Shown here: positions 8,737 through 17,485 of the stretch, one piece after another
Position numbering within the stretch: the first letter of the stretch is position 1
Layout: the number at the start of each line of letters is the position of its first letter
Source of the DNA: an uncultured Vibrio sp.
GTDB lineage: Bacteria; Pseudomonadota; Gammaproteobacteria; Enterobacterales; Vibrionaceae
DNA: 64,000 nt
Assembly: GCF_963675395.1 (NCBI RefSeq)
Contig: NZ_OY776222.1
Span: 682,001-746,000, forward strand
Direction of reading: 5' to 3'
Notes under the pieces: model-generated
Databases searched by the model: none
The model's input: the letters and a program-made list of their open reading frames with translations, nothing else
What the model was told of the DNA's origin: nothing
Program-made: the position numbers and the translations under genes

Positions 8737-9642
8737 TCAGACACTCGTCGAAGGTAACTCTTGTGGAAGATTTCGGCTTTTATGACGCACTTTTATTTGA
8801 GAAAGAGTGACGCCAGAGATAACGAACAAGCCGCCAATAATATGGTAGAGATGAATTTCTTCGCCTAGCAGTGTGGATGCCAATGCCACAGAAACAACGG
8901 GCATCAGGTTCATGAACATCGCACTGGAATCAGCGCCGATTAAATCTATCGCCTTTACCCACATCAGTGGGGCGAAAATTGAGGCAGCAATGCCCGCGTA
9001 AGCAATCAGTGGTAGCGCTTCTTGGTTCGGTAATAGTTGGTCGCTCGTCAACCAAAGTGGTGTCAGCATGGTCACAGAGAAGACCCCTTGCATGTAGACC
9101 AATGTCAGACTGTTAAATGGCATCTTCCAACGCTTTGATAGCACGCAATAAGCTGCGTAAACGAAGGCAGCAAGTAACATCAAACCGTCACCTTGAGTGA
9201 TGTCCTGATGTAAGAAATAAGTCATGTCTCCATGGCCAAGCATAAAGGCTAACCCCAATAATGAAATTAAGCCGCCCACGATACTCAATTTAGAAATCGA
9301 CTTACCTAATAAAGGCACGCTAAGAAATACGCTGATCAGTGGGACCAATGAGGTAATCAGTGCCATATTAGAAGCCGTGGTGGTTAAACCAGCGTAATAG
9401 CCAAGAGATTGGTTTAACACCATACCTAACAGAGCAAGACAAGCCAGTTTGGTGAGATAAGGGCGAATAACGTGACGCTGTTTGATCACGGCTGGTAGGC
9501 AGAACGGTGTTAGGATCAGCAGAGCAATAAACCAGCGGTAGAAACTCATCGCACTTGGTTCTATTGTGCTAGCTGCCACTTTGTTGATGATAGTATTCCC
9601 GCCCCAAATCATGACAGTAAAAAACGGAAGTAAGTAAACCAT
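8737..9642 (-). CDS. EamA/DMT-family transporter
   Basis: 301 residues from the Met at 9642, which begins VYLLPFFTVMIWGGNT, the usual start of the family's first helix; the longer frame to 9795 adds a hydrophilic piece without homology. About ten hydrophobic segments arranged as two EamA repeats are visible (for example SFYRWFIALLILTPF, and a second repeat beginning GDGLMLLAAFVYAAYC). Such proteins export or import small metabolites such as amino acids. It is divergent from an AraC regulator across about 100 bases, which probably controls it. Substrate unknown. Confidence 0.85.
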   Translation of the reverse strand: MVYLLPFFTVMIWGGNTIINKVAASTIEPSAMSFYRWFIALLILTPFCLPAVIKQRHVIRPYLTKLACLALLGMVLNQSLGYYAGLTTTASNMALITSLVPLISVFLSVPLLGKSISKLSIVGGLISLLGLAFMLGHGDMTYFLHQDITQGDGLMLLAAFVYAAYCVLSKRWKMPFNSLTLVYMQGVFSVTMLTPLWLTSDQLLPNQEALPLIAYAGIAASIFAPLMWVKAIDLIGADSSAMFMNLMPVVSVALASTLLGEEIHLYHIIGGLFVISGVTLSQIKVRHKSRNLPQELPSTSV

Positions 9643-9740
9643 GAAAACCCTATCGCACAATAATTGATGACGATAGTCTGGCAGGTCTTTATAATGAAAA
9701 GTATCTCCCAAAAGACATAGTGAGCGATAGGAAGACAATT

Positions 9741-10529
9741 TTGAAAAAGAGTTCGCGAAACCTCCACCCTTCATTATCAATCGATCGGGCTCCATCCGAT
9801 GTATTTATGAATTTCGAAGCGTTTTTGTCAAATACAGAGACTCGAATGCATAGCCACCCGTGGGGACAGGTGCAATTGATCAGCGGTGGTATTTTGGAAA
9901 TAGACGCGGAAGACACGCGCTTTTTAGCCCCACCTCATTTAGCTATTTGGGTGCCAGCGGGTATTCGTCATACCAGTTATAATCGTAAACCGCTCGAGTA
10001 CTGTTCGTTAAATATCTCTCCGGAATTAACCGCGCATTTTCCAACCAAAACCAGTTTGATTAAGGTGACACCAGTTATTGCTGCGATTATTGAGGATTTT
10101 CGTCAACGTGACATCAATGTTGCTGATAGTGATGAAGACAAACGCCTAGTACAGGTGCTGCTCGATCAATTGGCTAAGCAAGAAGTGGAACACCATTTTT
10201 TACCGACCACGGATAATAAATATCTGGAACCGATCCTTAAAGCGGTGGAAGAATCACCCACGGATGACATCAGTTTGGCGGAGTGGGCGGCAAAAGTGCA
10301 TACAACCGAGCGAACGTTAGCGCGTCACTGTCAGAGTGAGTTGGGAATGAGCTTTACTGAATGGCGATTACGTGTCCGGTATCTGCACTCTATGGAGTTG
10401 CTGCGTAAGGGACAAACGGTAAAAGAAGTCGCATTGACGCTAGGCTACAATCAGGCGAGCCCGTTTATCGCCATGTTTAAGAAATATTCCGGCATGACAC
10501 CGGAGCAATATAAGAATCGCTTGTTGTAG
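9741..10529 (+). CDS. AraC-family regulator with cupin sensor domain
   Basis: 262 residues from a TTG at 9741, chosen because AGGAAG lies about 8 bases upstream; a GTG at 9720 is the longer alternative but has no visible ribosome site. The N-terminal half is a cupin (TRMHSHPWGQVQLISGG, LAIWVPAGIRHTS). The C-terminal half has two helix-turn-helix motifs (SLAEWAAKVHTTERTLARHC; VKEVALTLGYNQASPFIAMF) and ends in SGMTPEQYK. Divergent from the DMT transporter, so most likely its regulator. The effector is not evident. Confidence 0.85.
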   Translation: MKKSSRNLHPSLSIDRAPSDVFMNFEAFLSNTETRMHSHPWGQVQLISGGILEIDAEDTRFLAPPHLAIWVPAGIRHTSYNRKPLEYCSLNISPELTAHFPTKTSLIKVTPVIAAIIEDFRQRDINVADSDEDKRLVQVLLDQLAKQEVEHHFLPTTDNKYLEPILKAVEESPTDDISLAEWAAKVHTTERTLARHCQSELGMSFTEWRLRVRYLHSMELLRKGQTVKEVALTLGYNQASPFIAMFKKYSGMTPEQYKNRLL

Positions 10530-10697
10530 CTGATGGGGCTTTAATCATAAGTGTGGTACTTATGGCATAATCGTGCATAGGTTTTGTTGTCGATAGTACA
10601 GCCTCAAAATGTCTATAAAACTCTATTTAGTGATATGACCTTCTAAAGGTCACCAACTATCAATTCATTTCATATGCTCTCTTGTCTTACAATTAAT

Positions 10698-10716
10698 GGT
10701 AATGATATTTATTTTC
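10698..10716. promoter_or_regulatory. Fur box
   Basis: GGTAATGATATTTATTTTC matches 15 of 19 positions of the classical GATAATGATAATCATTATC iron box. It lies about 76 bases before the start of the phosphopantetheinyl transferase fragment, as expected for an iron-repressed siderophore gene. Confidence 0.65.
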
Positions 10717-10791
10717 AATTGCATTTAATCTTAGGGTTAGGATGCAGATGTTCGTGAATTTAATGTGACAAATCTCAATAAGGATAGTTAG

Positions 10792-11229
10792 ATGGCCATT
10801 CCTAAGATCGCCCCATACCAAGTACTGAATAGCTCTAGATGTGCGGTCGCGATCGTCGTGGCCGATGAGAAGGGGTATTTTGGTCTTGATAGACAGGAAT
10901 GGTTATCCTATGAAATTGCGCGTTCTATATCCCCTAATGTTTTGTGCGCTAAGGAGTACGCATTTTCCACGCAATTTTCTGATTACGCTGAATTTATCAC
11001 GACGGTATTCTCTGCTAAAGAGAGCTTATTCAAGGCAATGTTTCCAAGTATTAAAAGCTATGTCGATTTTTTTGTTGCTCAGCTTTGTTTCGTAGATTGG
11101 CCGAAGGGCATATTAATACTAGAGGTGACCCAAGAGCTTTCGTGTGCTTTTTATAAGGGAAAGCAGGTGGAAGTGCACTTTAAGCGATATGTTGATGACG
11201 TAGAAACCAGAATTATAGATCGCCTTTGA
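10792..11229 (+). pseudogene. N-terminally truncated 4'-phosphopantetheinyl transferase (EntD-like)
   Basis: 145 residues against about 220-250 in the EntD/AngD/VibD group. Visible are GYFGLDRQEW (position of the usual G-I/L-D-x-E magnesium motif, here with Arg-Gln before Glu) and FSAKESLFKAMFP, the W/F-S-x-K-E-x-x-x-K signature. The first ~90 residues of the family, including the basic substrate-binding motif, are missing. Yet the frame has a good AAGGA ribosome site 7 bases before its ATG and a Fur box further up, so the control region survived an in-frame loss. These enzymes arm carrier domains of siderophore synthetases; no synthetase gene is in the window. Probably inactive. Confidence 0.65.
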
Positions 11230-11557
11230 CTAGGCTAGTTGAGAGTGGAACAGTCGGAGGAGTTCTTAATGAACGAGAGGTAAAGAATATCGAAGGTTTT
11301 ATTGTCAGAAGCTCTACGGCTCCAACAAGAAGTAAAAAAAGCGGTATGGTTATCATAAGCTCTCGCTATCAGAGACAGCAATGTATCGAGTAAAACATTT
11401 GATTTTTAAATATATCAAAAAGGAATAAAAATGCCAGCTGTTATGCATTTATAACAGTTCTCTGTATATGCCTGTTATAGATTGTTGGTGATAATTTCTT
11501 TGCTTCATTGGACAAAGTCTAATTGGTTATTTCAAAATGAAGTGATGGAAATACGAT
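11230..11557. promoter_or_regulatory. cysI upstream region with three inverted half-sites
   Basis: This 328-base gap holds no gene. At 11438-11444 (CTGTTAT), 11451-11457 (ATAACAG) and 11472-11479 (CTGTTATA) stand three copies of one half-site in alternating orientation; the outer pair read with one extra base is TATAACAG and CTGTTATA. They lie 80-120 bases before the sulfite reductase start, a plausible place for a CysB-like or other dimeric regulator. The regulator is a guess. Confidence 0.4.
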
Positions 11558-13255
11558 ATGAGCAACGAAAAACTGTCGGATAATGAGCGCTTAAAAGGCG
11601 AAAGCAAGCATTTACGTGGAACGATTTCTGACGATCTTGCTAATCCGTTAACAGGCGGATTTGAGGGGGATAACTTCCAATTAATTCGTTTCCATGGAAT
11701 GTATCAACAAGATGATCGAGATATACGTGGAGAGAGACAAAAACAAAAGCTTGAACCGTTACATACGGTGATGCTGCGCGTTCGATTGCCGGGCGGTATT
11801 ATTACTCCACAGCAGTGGTTAGGTATCGACGAGTTTGCAAGTGCGCATACTGAGTATGGTTCGATTCGTGTGACAAACAGACAAGCGGTTCAACTACATG
11901 GCGTACTAAAACATAATATTAAGCCAGTACATAAATTGTTGAACCAATTAGGGCTTGATTCCAGAGCGACGGCTGGTGATGTAAACCGAAATGTTCTTTG
12001 TACTTCAAACCCTATTGAAAGCGAGCTTCATCAGCAAGCGTATGATTGGGCTAAGAAGATATCTGAACACCTTCTACCCAAAACGAATGCTTACGCAGAA
12101 GTGTGGTTAGATGGTGAAAAGGTATCAGTCAAAGATGAGCAAGAAAGCATTTTGGGTGATAACTATCTACCACGGAAATTTAAGACAACGGTCGTTATCC
12201 CTCCTCAAAATGATGTTGATGTCCATGCCAATGATTTAAGTTTTGTCGCTATTGGAGAGAAGGGAAAGCTCGTTGGCTTCAATGTTCTCGTGGGCGGCGG
12301 TCTTGCGATGACTCATGGTGACAACAGTACTTATCCGAGAATGGCCAGCGATTTTGGTTTTATCTCATTAGAAAACACCTTGGCGGTTGCAGAAGCAGTC
12401 GTTTCCACTCAACGTGATTGGGGTAACCGTTCAAACCGTCGAAATGCTAAAACAAAATACACTTTGGATAGAGTTGGTGTCGATGCGTTTAAGCAAGAAG
12501 TGGAAAAACGTGCAAATGTTACTTTCGCTGAAACGCAACCTTATGAGTTTACCGCTCGTGGTGACCGTATTGGTTGGGTAGAAGGGGCCGATGGGAAATT
12601 TCACTTAACTTTATTTGTTCCAAGTGGTCGGCTGATTGATAGCGAAGATAAGCCGTTAAAAACGGGTATGGCAGAGATCGCGAAGATCCATAAGGGCGAT
12701 TTTCGCTTGTCTCCAAACCAAAACATTATCATTGCTGGTATTGAACCTGAACAGGTAGATGCTATTGAACAAATCGCGCTAAGCCACGGCCTAGTTGATC
12801 AATCATTGACTGAACAGCGCAAGGCTTCTATGGCTTGTGTATCGTTTCCGACTTGTCCATTAGCAATGGCAGAAGCCGAGCGCGTGCTTCCTGATATCGC
12901 AGCGAAAATCGATCAAATAATGTTGACACATGGGATGCATGACCGAGCGTTTGTGTTCAGAATCACGGGTTGCCCGAATGGTTGCGGACGTGCAATGTTG
13001 GCTGAAGTGGGTCTTGTAGGCCGAGCTTTAGGACGATATGACTTTTACATCGGTGGTAATATCGAGGGTACAAGAATTCCAAGATTGCATCAGGTAAACG
13101 TACCGATTGATGATATTCTCGATACGTTAAACGACTATGTTCGTCGATGGGCAAAAGAAGGTGAGCCATCTGAATCATTCGGTGATTTTGCTATCCGTGT
13201 TGGTATTGTTAAACCAGTACTTAACTCGACGATTGATTTTCATGTAGTTGAATAA
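11558..13255 (+). CDS. cysI: Assimilatory sulfite reductase hemoprotein (beta) subunit
   Basis: 565 residues, near the 570 of E. coli CysI. The siroheme/[4Fe-4S] ligands are present: CVSFPTC (C-x5-C) followed by GCPNGCG (C-x3-C). The sulfite/siroheme arginine and lysine regions ([29 protein letters not shown]) are intact. The enzyme reduces sulfite to sulfide with six electrons from the CysJ flavoprotein. Here cysJ and cysH are not adjacent: upstream is a degraded siderophore gene, downstream an unknown frameshifted gene. That is unlike the usual cysJIH operon, so it may be a second or a displaced copy. Upstream inverted half-sites suggest its own regulation. Confidence 0.9.
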   Translation: MSNEKLSDNERLKGESKHLRGTISDDLANPLTGGFEGDNFQLIRFHGMYQQDDRDIRGERQKQKLEPLHTVMLRVRLPGGIITPQQWLGIDEFASAHTEYGSIRVTNRQAVQLHGVLKHNIKPVHKLLNQLGLDSRATAGDVNRNVLCTSNPIESELHQQAYDWAKKISEHLLPKTNAYAEVWLDGEKVSVKDEQESILGDNYLPRKFKTTVVIPPQNDVDVHANDLSFVAIGEKGKLVGFNVLVGGGLAMTHGDNSTYPRMASDFGFISLENTLAVAEAVVSTQRDWGNRSNRRNAKTKYTLDRVGVDAFKQEVEKRANVTFAETQPYEFTARGDRIGWVEGADGKFHLTLFVPSGRLIDSEDKPLKTGMAEIAKIHKGDFRLSPNQNIIIAGIEPEQVDAIEQIALSHGLVDQSLTEQRKASMACVSFPTCPLAMAEAERVLPDIAAKIDQIMLTHGMHDRAFVFRITGCPNGCGRAMLAEVGLVGRALGRYDFYIGGNIEGTRIPRLHQVNVPIDDILDTLNDYVRRWAKEGEPSESFGDFAIRVGIVKPVLNSTIDFHVVE

Positions 13256-13274
13256 AGGCAAGGTACGTAACAAG

Positions 13275-13831
13275 ATGACTCTTGCTTCGTCTAAACGTAT
13301 TGTCTTTATAAATATAGATAAGCCACCCGAAAAGGTGGCTAATTATATTGAAAACTATACGGATAATTTAATCACGAGACTAGGCCTGCATCAATCGTCA
13401 TACTGGGTGATTGACATTGATAGTGACCAGTTCGATTCTGAGAACATCATTCAAACAGCTTCTTGCATTGTTATCGGTGGTTTGTGGCCATTGACTCTGG
13501 ACCCACGTTGTAAAGCTTTGCTGTCTTCATTGATGCATAAACTCGTAAAGCGACGTGTTCCACTGCTTGTGTTTGGTACTGCTGAACCCATCGTATTGGA
13601 AGTGACAGGTTGTGAGTCAGAGCCTTATACGGGCCTTTTAGGCTTGAGTTTGGAATTTATCCCCATGAGCTTTGTGCAGTGGCGAAGCAATTGCAGTTGC
13701 CTATACAGTTACTTGATTCAGTTGGTGCTGCAGCTAAGGTGAAGCGCATGTCGTGCTCTTTCGATCATACAGGAATACCAAGTAAGCGTAGAGCAAATCA
13801 ACGGCTGAATAGTTGGTGTGTACTATCATAA
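13275..13831 (+). pseudogene. Unknown protein, frameshifted; weakly like a class I amidotransferase fold
   Basis: The first frame runs to 13742, but the conserved-looking sequence switches frame at a run of four C (13661-13664). Adding one base turns EFIPMS into EFIPHELCAVAKQLQLPIQLL, which then continues to a stop at 13831. The restored product would have about 185 residues. The central part (ASCIVIGGLWPLTLDPRC, VPLLVFGTAEPIVLEVTG) recalls the Rossmann-like core of class I glutamine amidotransferases, but the position of the nucleophile Cys is occupied by other residues. I do not recognise the family. It follows cysI by 19 bases and probably shares its transcript. The ATG at 13275 is preferred; a TTG at 13248 overlaps cysI. 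Confidence 0.45.
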
Positions 13832-14224
13832 TTAAGACCTCTTTGATAATGGTGGGTTATCGCAAAGCCTTATCATTCGTTTGATAGGACAGGTGACCTG
13901 AACCATATGTTACAAACCTGTCATCTTGCTGACTTGATGATTTTTTATTAACACTTTAATCACAAGTGTGACTGAGGTTCTAAAGTATTCAACATTAGGG
14001 GCGGCGTATCGAAAGTTGATGTAATTTATGCAGTTGCAAAGCTCAATGGATAATTTAGAAAGAGAGATAGTTTGCTATGCCTGTAACAAAGTTCTTCGAA
14101 CTGGTCACTTGATTCTACGTATAATCAGCAATTGAATTGCATAGGCTTTTAACAAGGCAGTGTCATCGATTTAATAGGTGTATTTTTACACAGAAAATTG
14201 TTTATCAAGGAAGTAAAACGGGTA
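13832..14224. promoter_or_regulatory. Intergenic region before tctD with a copy of the TGTCA-N6-TGAC motif
   Basis: No gene is seen in these bases. At 13919-13934 stands TGTCA-TCTTGC-TGACT followed by TGA, an imperfect copy of the inverted motif found before the downstream prpF and tctC genes and at 22828. It lies about 290 bases before the regulator gene, so autoregulation is possible but not certain. Confidence 0.35.
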
Positions 14225-14890
14225 ATGCGAGTTTTAATTGTAGAAGATGATCGACTAATCAGTGAATCACTGGAGCAACGCTTTAACGATCTTGGTCATG
14301 GTGTGGACTGTGCTTATGATGGTGGTGTGGCGTATTCACTCGTTTCCCATACTCAATACGATTTGATTATTTTAGATCTCAACCTTCCCAATCGCACGGG
14401 AGAAGAGATCACCAAAAAAATCCGCCAAGTATCAAATACACCCATCTTGATTCTAACCGCCCGAAAAGAAGTTTATGACAGAATCAATTTGCTGGACTTA
14501 GGCGCGGATGACTTTTTAAGTAAACCATTCGATTTGGGAGAGTTAGAAGCACGTTGTCGAAGTATTGTCCGCCGAAGCCAGGGGAATGATAATAACGTGA
14601 TAGAGCTGGGCAACTTGAGTTTTGATTCAGCGACGGCAACGGTAAAAGTGAAAGGCGAAAGTATCACACTCAAGCAGCGCGAGTATCGTCTACTAGAAGT
14701 CTTTGTTAGTCACCCTAATCGTGTGATGAGTAAAGAGGAAATAATTGATCATTTGTATGGCTATGATAACCCCCCTAATCATAATGCTATTGAGACTTAT
14801 GTTGGGCGACTGCGCAAAGCTTTGGGGGACAGTAATGTGGAGATTAAAACTCTACGCGGTTTAGGCTATGTATTGTCCGTGCAATCATAA
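14225..14890 (+). CDS. OmpR-family response regulator, TctD-like
   Basis: 221 residues from the ATG at 14225, which begins MRVLIVEDDRL, the typical receiver start; a TTG 27 bases earlier only adds residues without homology. The receiver has the acidic pair at residues 8-9, the phospho-acceptor Asp51 (LDLNLP) and the switch Lys in LSKPFD. The C-terminal winged helix (ITLKQREYRLLEVF, YVGRLRKAL, RGLGYVL) is OmpR/PhoB type. The stop overlaps the ATG of the kinase gene by one base. With a TctE-like kinase and TctCAB transport genes downstream, it most likely activates tricarboxylate uptake, as TctD does in Salmonella. Confidence 0.88.
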   Translation: MRVLIVEDDRLISESLEQRFNDLGHGVDCAYDGGVAYSLVSHTQYDLIILDLNLPNRTGEEITKKIRQVSNTPILILTARKEVYDRINLLDLGADDFLSKPFDLGELEARCRSIVRRSQGNDNNVIELGNLSFDSATATVKVKGESITLKQREYRLLEVFVSHPNRVMSKEEIIDHLYGYDNPPNHNAIETYVGRLRKALGDSNVEIKTLRGLGYVLSVQS

Positions 14891-16309
14891 TGCTCTCTAT
14901 TTCAACGCGTTCACTCCGATTCCAGCTGCTCGCCTATTCGACCGGTACCTTACTTTTTATTGGCCTTATCTCCATGTTAGGCGTTAAGCGATATGCCTAT
15001 GAAACCGCACAACACACCTTTGACCGCCCACTGGCAAATGCCGCATTACAAATTTTGGAAGAAGTCCGATTGGAAGCCGGTGAGTTAAGTGTCGATTTAC
15101 CGTTCTCTGCATTTAGTGGGCTTGCGGATTCACCGCGGGACAAAGTGTACTATTTAGTGACGACCAAACAAAAAGAGTTCGTAACGGGGTATAGCGCTTT
15201 ATTATCAGAAAAGATGGTCGTTTCGCAAATTGATGCCAACCCAATTCTGTTGGAAGTTGTCCCTCATTATTTTGATTTGATGTTTAAAAAGCAGCATGTG
15301 CGCTTCGCATTAGTGGGTCGAGTGATTAATACACGTAAGGGGCCGCATCATGTATATGTGTTAGTCGGACAAACGACAGAAGCCCGAGCGGATTGGGAGC
15401 AACAACTCTCCAGTGTCGCATCCAAACTTATCTTGGGCGTTGTACTTTGTACGATTATCGTCATTGTCATCTTGATTGCCCAAGTACTCAAACCACTTAA
15501 AGTTATTAATAGAAAAATATCACAGCGTTCAAATGTGGACCTAACCCCGATAGATTTACAGGGACCGGAAGAAGTTATGCATTTGGTGAGAACGATAAAT
15601 AGCTTTATGTTTCAACTAGATGAAACGCTATCAAACTTAAAAAAATTTTACAAGCGAGGCCGCGCATCAATTAAAGACACCCCTCGCGGGTATGAGAGCT
15701 CAAGTTGAGCTGATGTTAAGCCGAGAGACCTCAACGCAGTCAACTCAGTCACTGATTCGTATCTTAGATGCGTGTGGCGTTTTAGAAAGAACGATAGAAC
15801 AGCTCTTGAACCACGCGACGATAAAACACCGTTTTCGCAGTATGGAACCACAAAGCGTAAATATAAATCATCTCGTGCAATCTGTTTGTCGAGACCTTGC
15901 CGTTAATGCGCTCAAACGAAATATCGAGCTTAGCTTCCAGCAGAGTTTCCAATTTAAAATAACGGGTGATGAGTTTTCTGTGAGGCAGATGTTGCTCAAC
16001 TTAATCGAAAACGCGATTAAATATTCTCCTGATTCGAGTATGGTGGAAGTTGAAATTGCTCAACGTGGCACCAAAGCCATCATTCTGATCCGAGATTATG
16101 GTGTCGGCATTCAAGACGCAGATAAACCACATGTATTCGAGCGGTTCTATCGAATCTCGGAAAATAACCAGTCTGGTACAGGATTAGGAATGAGTATTGC
16201 GGCCGATGTTGCAGAGAAATCCCATGCTCAATTGCTCTTACATGATACGGTTCCACATGGCTTAACGGTCGAAATTCAATTCCCATATCGTAGATGGGAG
16301 GAGATTTAA
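14890..16309 (+). pseudogene. TctE-like sensor histidine kinase, split by a +1 base in an A7T4 run
   Basis: The first frame (272 codons, to 15708) gives a TctE-type sensor: one TM near the N-terminus, a periplasmic domain of about 130 residues, a second TM (LGVVLCTIIVIVILIAQVL) and a HAMP-like linker to LKKF. At the A7T4 run (15639-15649) the coding frame shifts by one base. In the other frame it continues TSEAAHQLKTPLAGMRAQ, the H-box, then NLIENAIKY (N-box), RDYGVGI (G1), FERFYR (F-box) and GTGLGMSI (G2) to 16309. One base too many disconnects sensor from kinase. It may be a true null mutation, a sequencing error, or rescued by transcriptional slippage on the A-run. All other family motifs are intact. 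Confidence 0.82.
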
Positions 16310-16311
16310 CT

Positions 16312-17370
16312 ATGTTGCAACGCTTTATCTTTATTACGACATTATGTGGGATGTGTTTGTCGAGTGCTTTGGCCAGTGAAACTCAACCTCAGCCCGTTAG
16401 AGTGTTTGGGGCGGCTTATTTGTCTGAGATGAAACCACTTCTCGATGACTTTTCTGATCGTAATCCGGATATTGATATCCAATATCAATGGATGAGCAGC
16501 GAAGACCTTGATCGTTATATTCGTGATCAACAACACCCACAACCGGATGTGACCATAAGCTCGGTGATGCATCTACAATTGCGGTTGGTCAACGACGGTT
16601 ATGCGCTTGAACATAAACGTATTCATACCAGTAGTTCGAACGCACATGAGTTACTGCCCGATTGGAGCCAGTGGCGCGATGAACTGTTTGGCTTTAGTTT
16701 TGAGCCTGCGGTCGTTGTGTTTAATAAGTCATTTTTAGAGGGGAAACAAACCCCTACGAATCGTATTGAACTTATTTCGTTTATTCGTCGCTATAGTGAT
16801 GAGTTTATGGGCAAGATCGGGGTTTATGATATTCGTAAAGTGGGCATTGGATATTTGCTTTGGTCCTTTGAGCGGCAGCAAGCTCGTAATTATGGGCAAT
16901 TTCTCGAGCTATTTAATCTTCATTACGCTCGTACTTTTGACAGCTCACGAGATATGTTAGATGCCTTAAGTTCCGGTGAGATTGTGATGGCTTATAACAT
17001 TCTGGGGTCATATGCAGAGAGTTGGCAACAGCTCAACGACGATGTGACGATCACATCAATGAGTGATTACACCCCAGTGATCATTCGAACTGCATTTATT
17101 AATCGAACAACCAAGAACGAACAAGGTGCTAAGCGATTCATTGACTATCTGCTTTCTTCCTCTGGGCAGTGGGTGATGTCTGAGCAGACGAATATGCCGC
17201 CGATACGCACAGATATTAATAGTGTTAACTCGGCATCATATATGCGCCAACAGTATGCGGAACAGCTCAAACCTTTACCTCTTGACGTACGTCTGCTTGT
17301 ATTTGCCGACGAAAGTAAACGGCAGATTGTGATTACGGAATGGGAAAATGCGTTAAAAAATTATGACTGA
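16312..17370 (+). CDS. Periplasmic ABC-type solute-binding protein linked to the tct system
   Basis: 352 residues from the ATG at 16312, set by a GGGAGGAG ribosome site inside the end of the kinase gene. A Sec signal peptide (LQRFIFITTLCGMCLSSALA) is followed by a type II periplasmic-binding fold (VRVFGAAYLSEMKPLLDDF, PDVTISSVMHLQLRLV, VMAYNILGSYAE). It resembles iron/putrescine-type extracellular binding proteins, but no ABC permease or ATPase is nearby. Being co-transcribed with a tctDE-like pair, it may present ligand to the sensor kinase rather than feed a transporter, as proposed for binding proteins associated with some two-component systems. Substrate unknown. Confidence 0.75.
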   Translation: MLQRFIFITTLCGMCLSSALASETQPQPVRVFGAAYLSEMKPLLDDFSDRNPDIDIQYQWMSSEDLDRYIRDQQHPQPDVTISSVMHLQLRLVNDGYALEHKRIHTSSSNAHELLPDWSQWRDELFGFSFEPAVVVFNKSFLEGKQTPTNRIELISFIRRYSDEFMGKIGVYDIRKVGIGYLLWSFERQQARNYGQFLELFNLHYARTFDSSRDMLDALSSGEIVMAYNILGSYAESWQQLNDDVTITSMSDYTPVIIRTAFINRTTKNEQGAKRFIDYLLSSSGQWVMSEQTNMPPIRTDINSVNSASYMRQQYAEQLKPLPLDVRLLVFADESKRQIVITEWENALKNYD

Positions 17371-17400
17371 CATGACATTACCAGCTCCTATGGTGTCGTG

Positions 17401-17439
17401 AGTCAGCGATTTGACAGGTTCATTTTGTAGCTTGATACC
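17401..17439 (+). promoter_or_regulatory. Promoter before prpF with overlapping AGTCA-N6-TGACA motif
   Basis: A perfect TTGACA -35 box (17411-17416) is followed after 17 bases by GATACC. The -35 is the right half of AGTCA-GCGATT-TGACAG-GTTCA, the same inverted motif found before tctC and at 22828. A bulged stem (CTGACATGACA with TGTCGT...GTCAG, 17367-17406) just upstream may end the transcript of the binding-protein gene. Confidence 0.5.
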
Positions 17440-17485
17440 ACCACTTTTTGGACTTGAAAGTGGCAATAATGGTAAGGAGCACAAA

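Noticed and set aside
15639..15649. Programmed -1 ribosomal frameshift at A-AAA-AAA in the tctE-like gene
   Set aside because: A -1 shift leads into the wrong frame; the H-box needs a +1 (or -2) change. Polymerase slippage or a genuine mutation remains possible.
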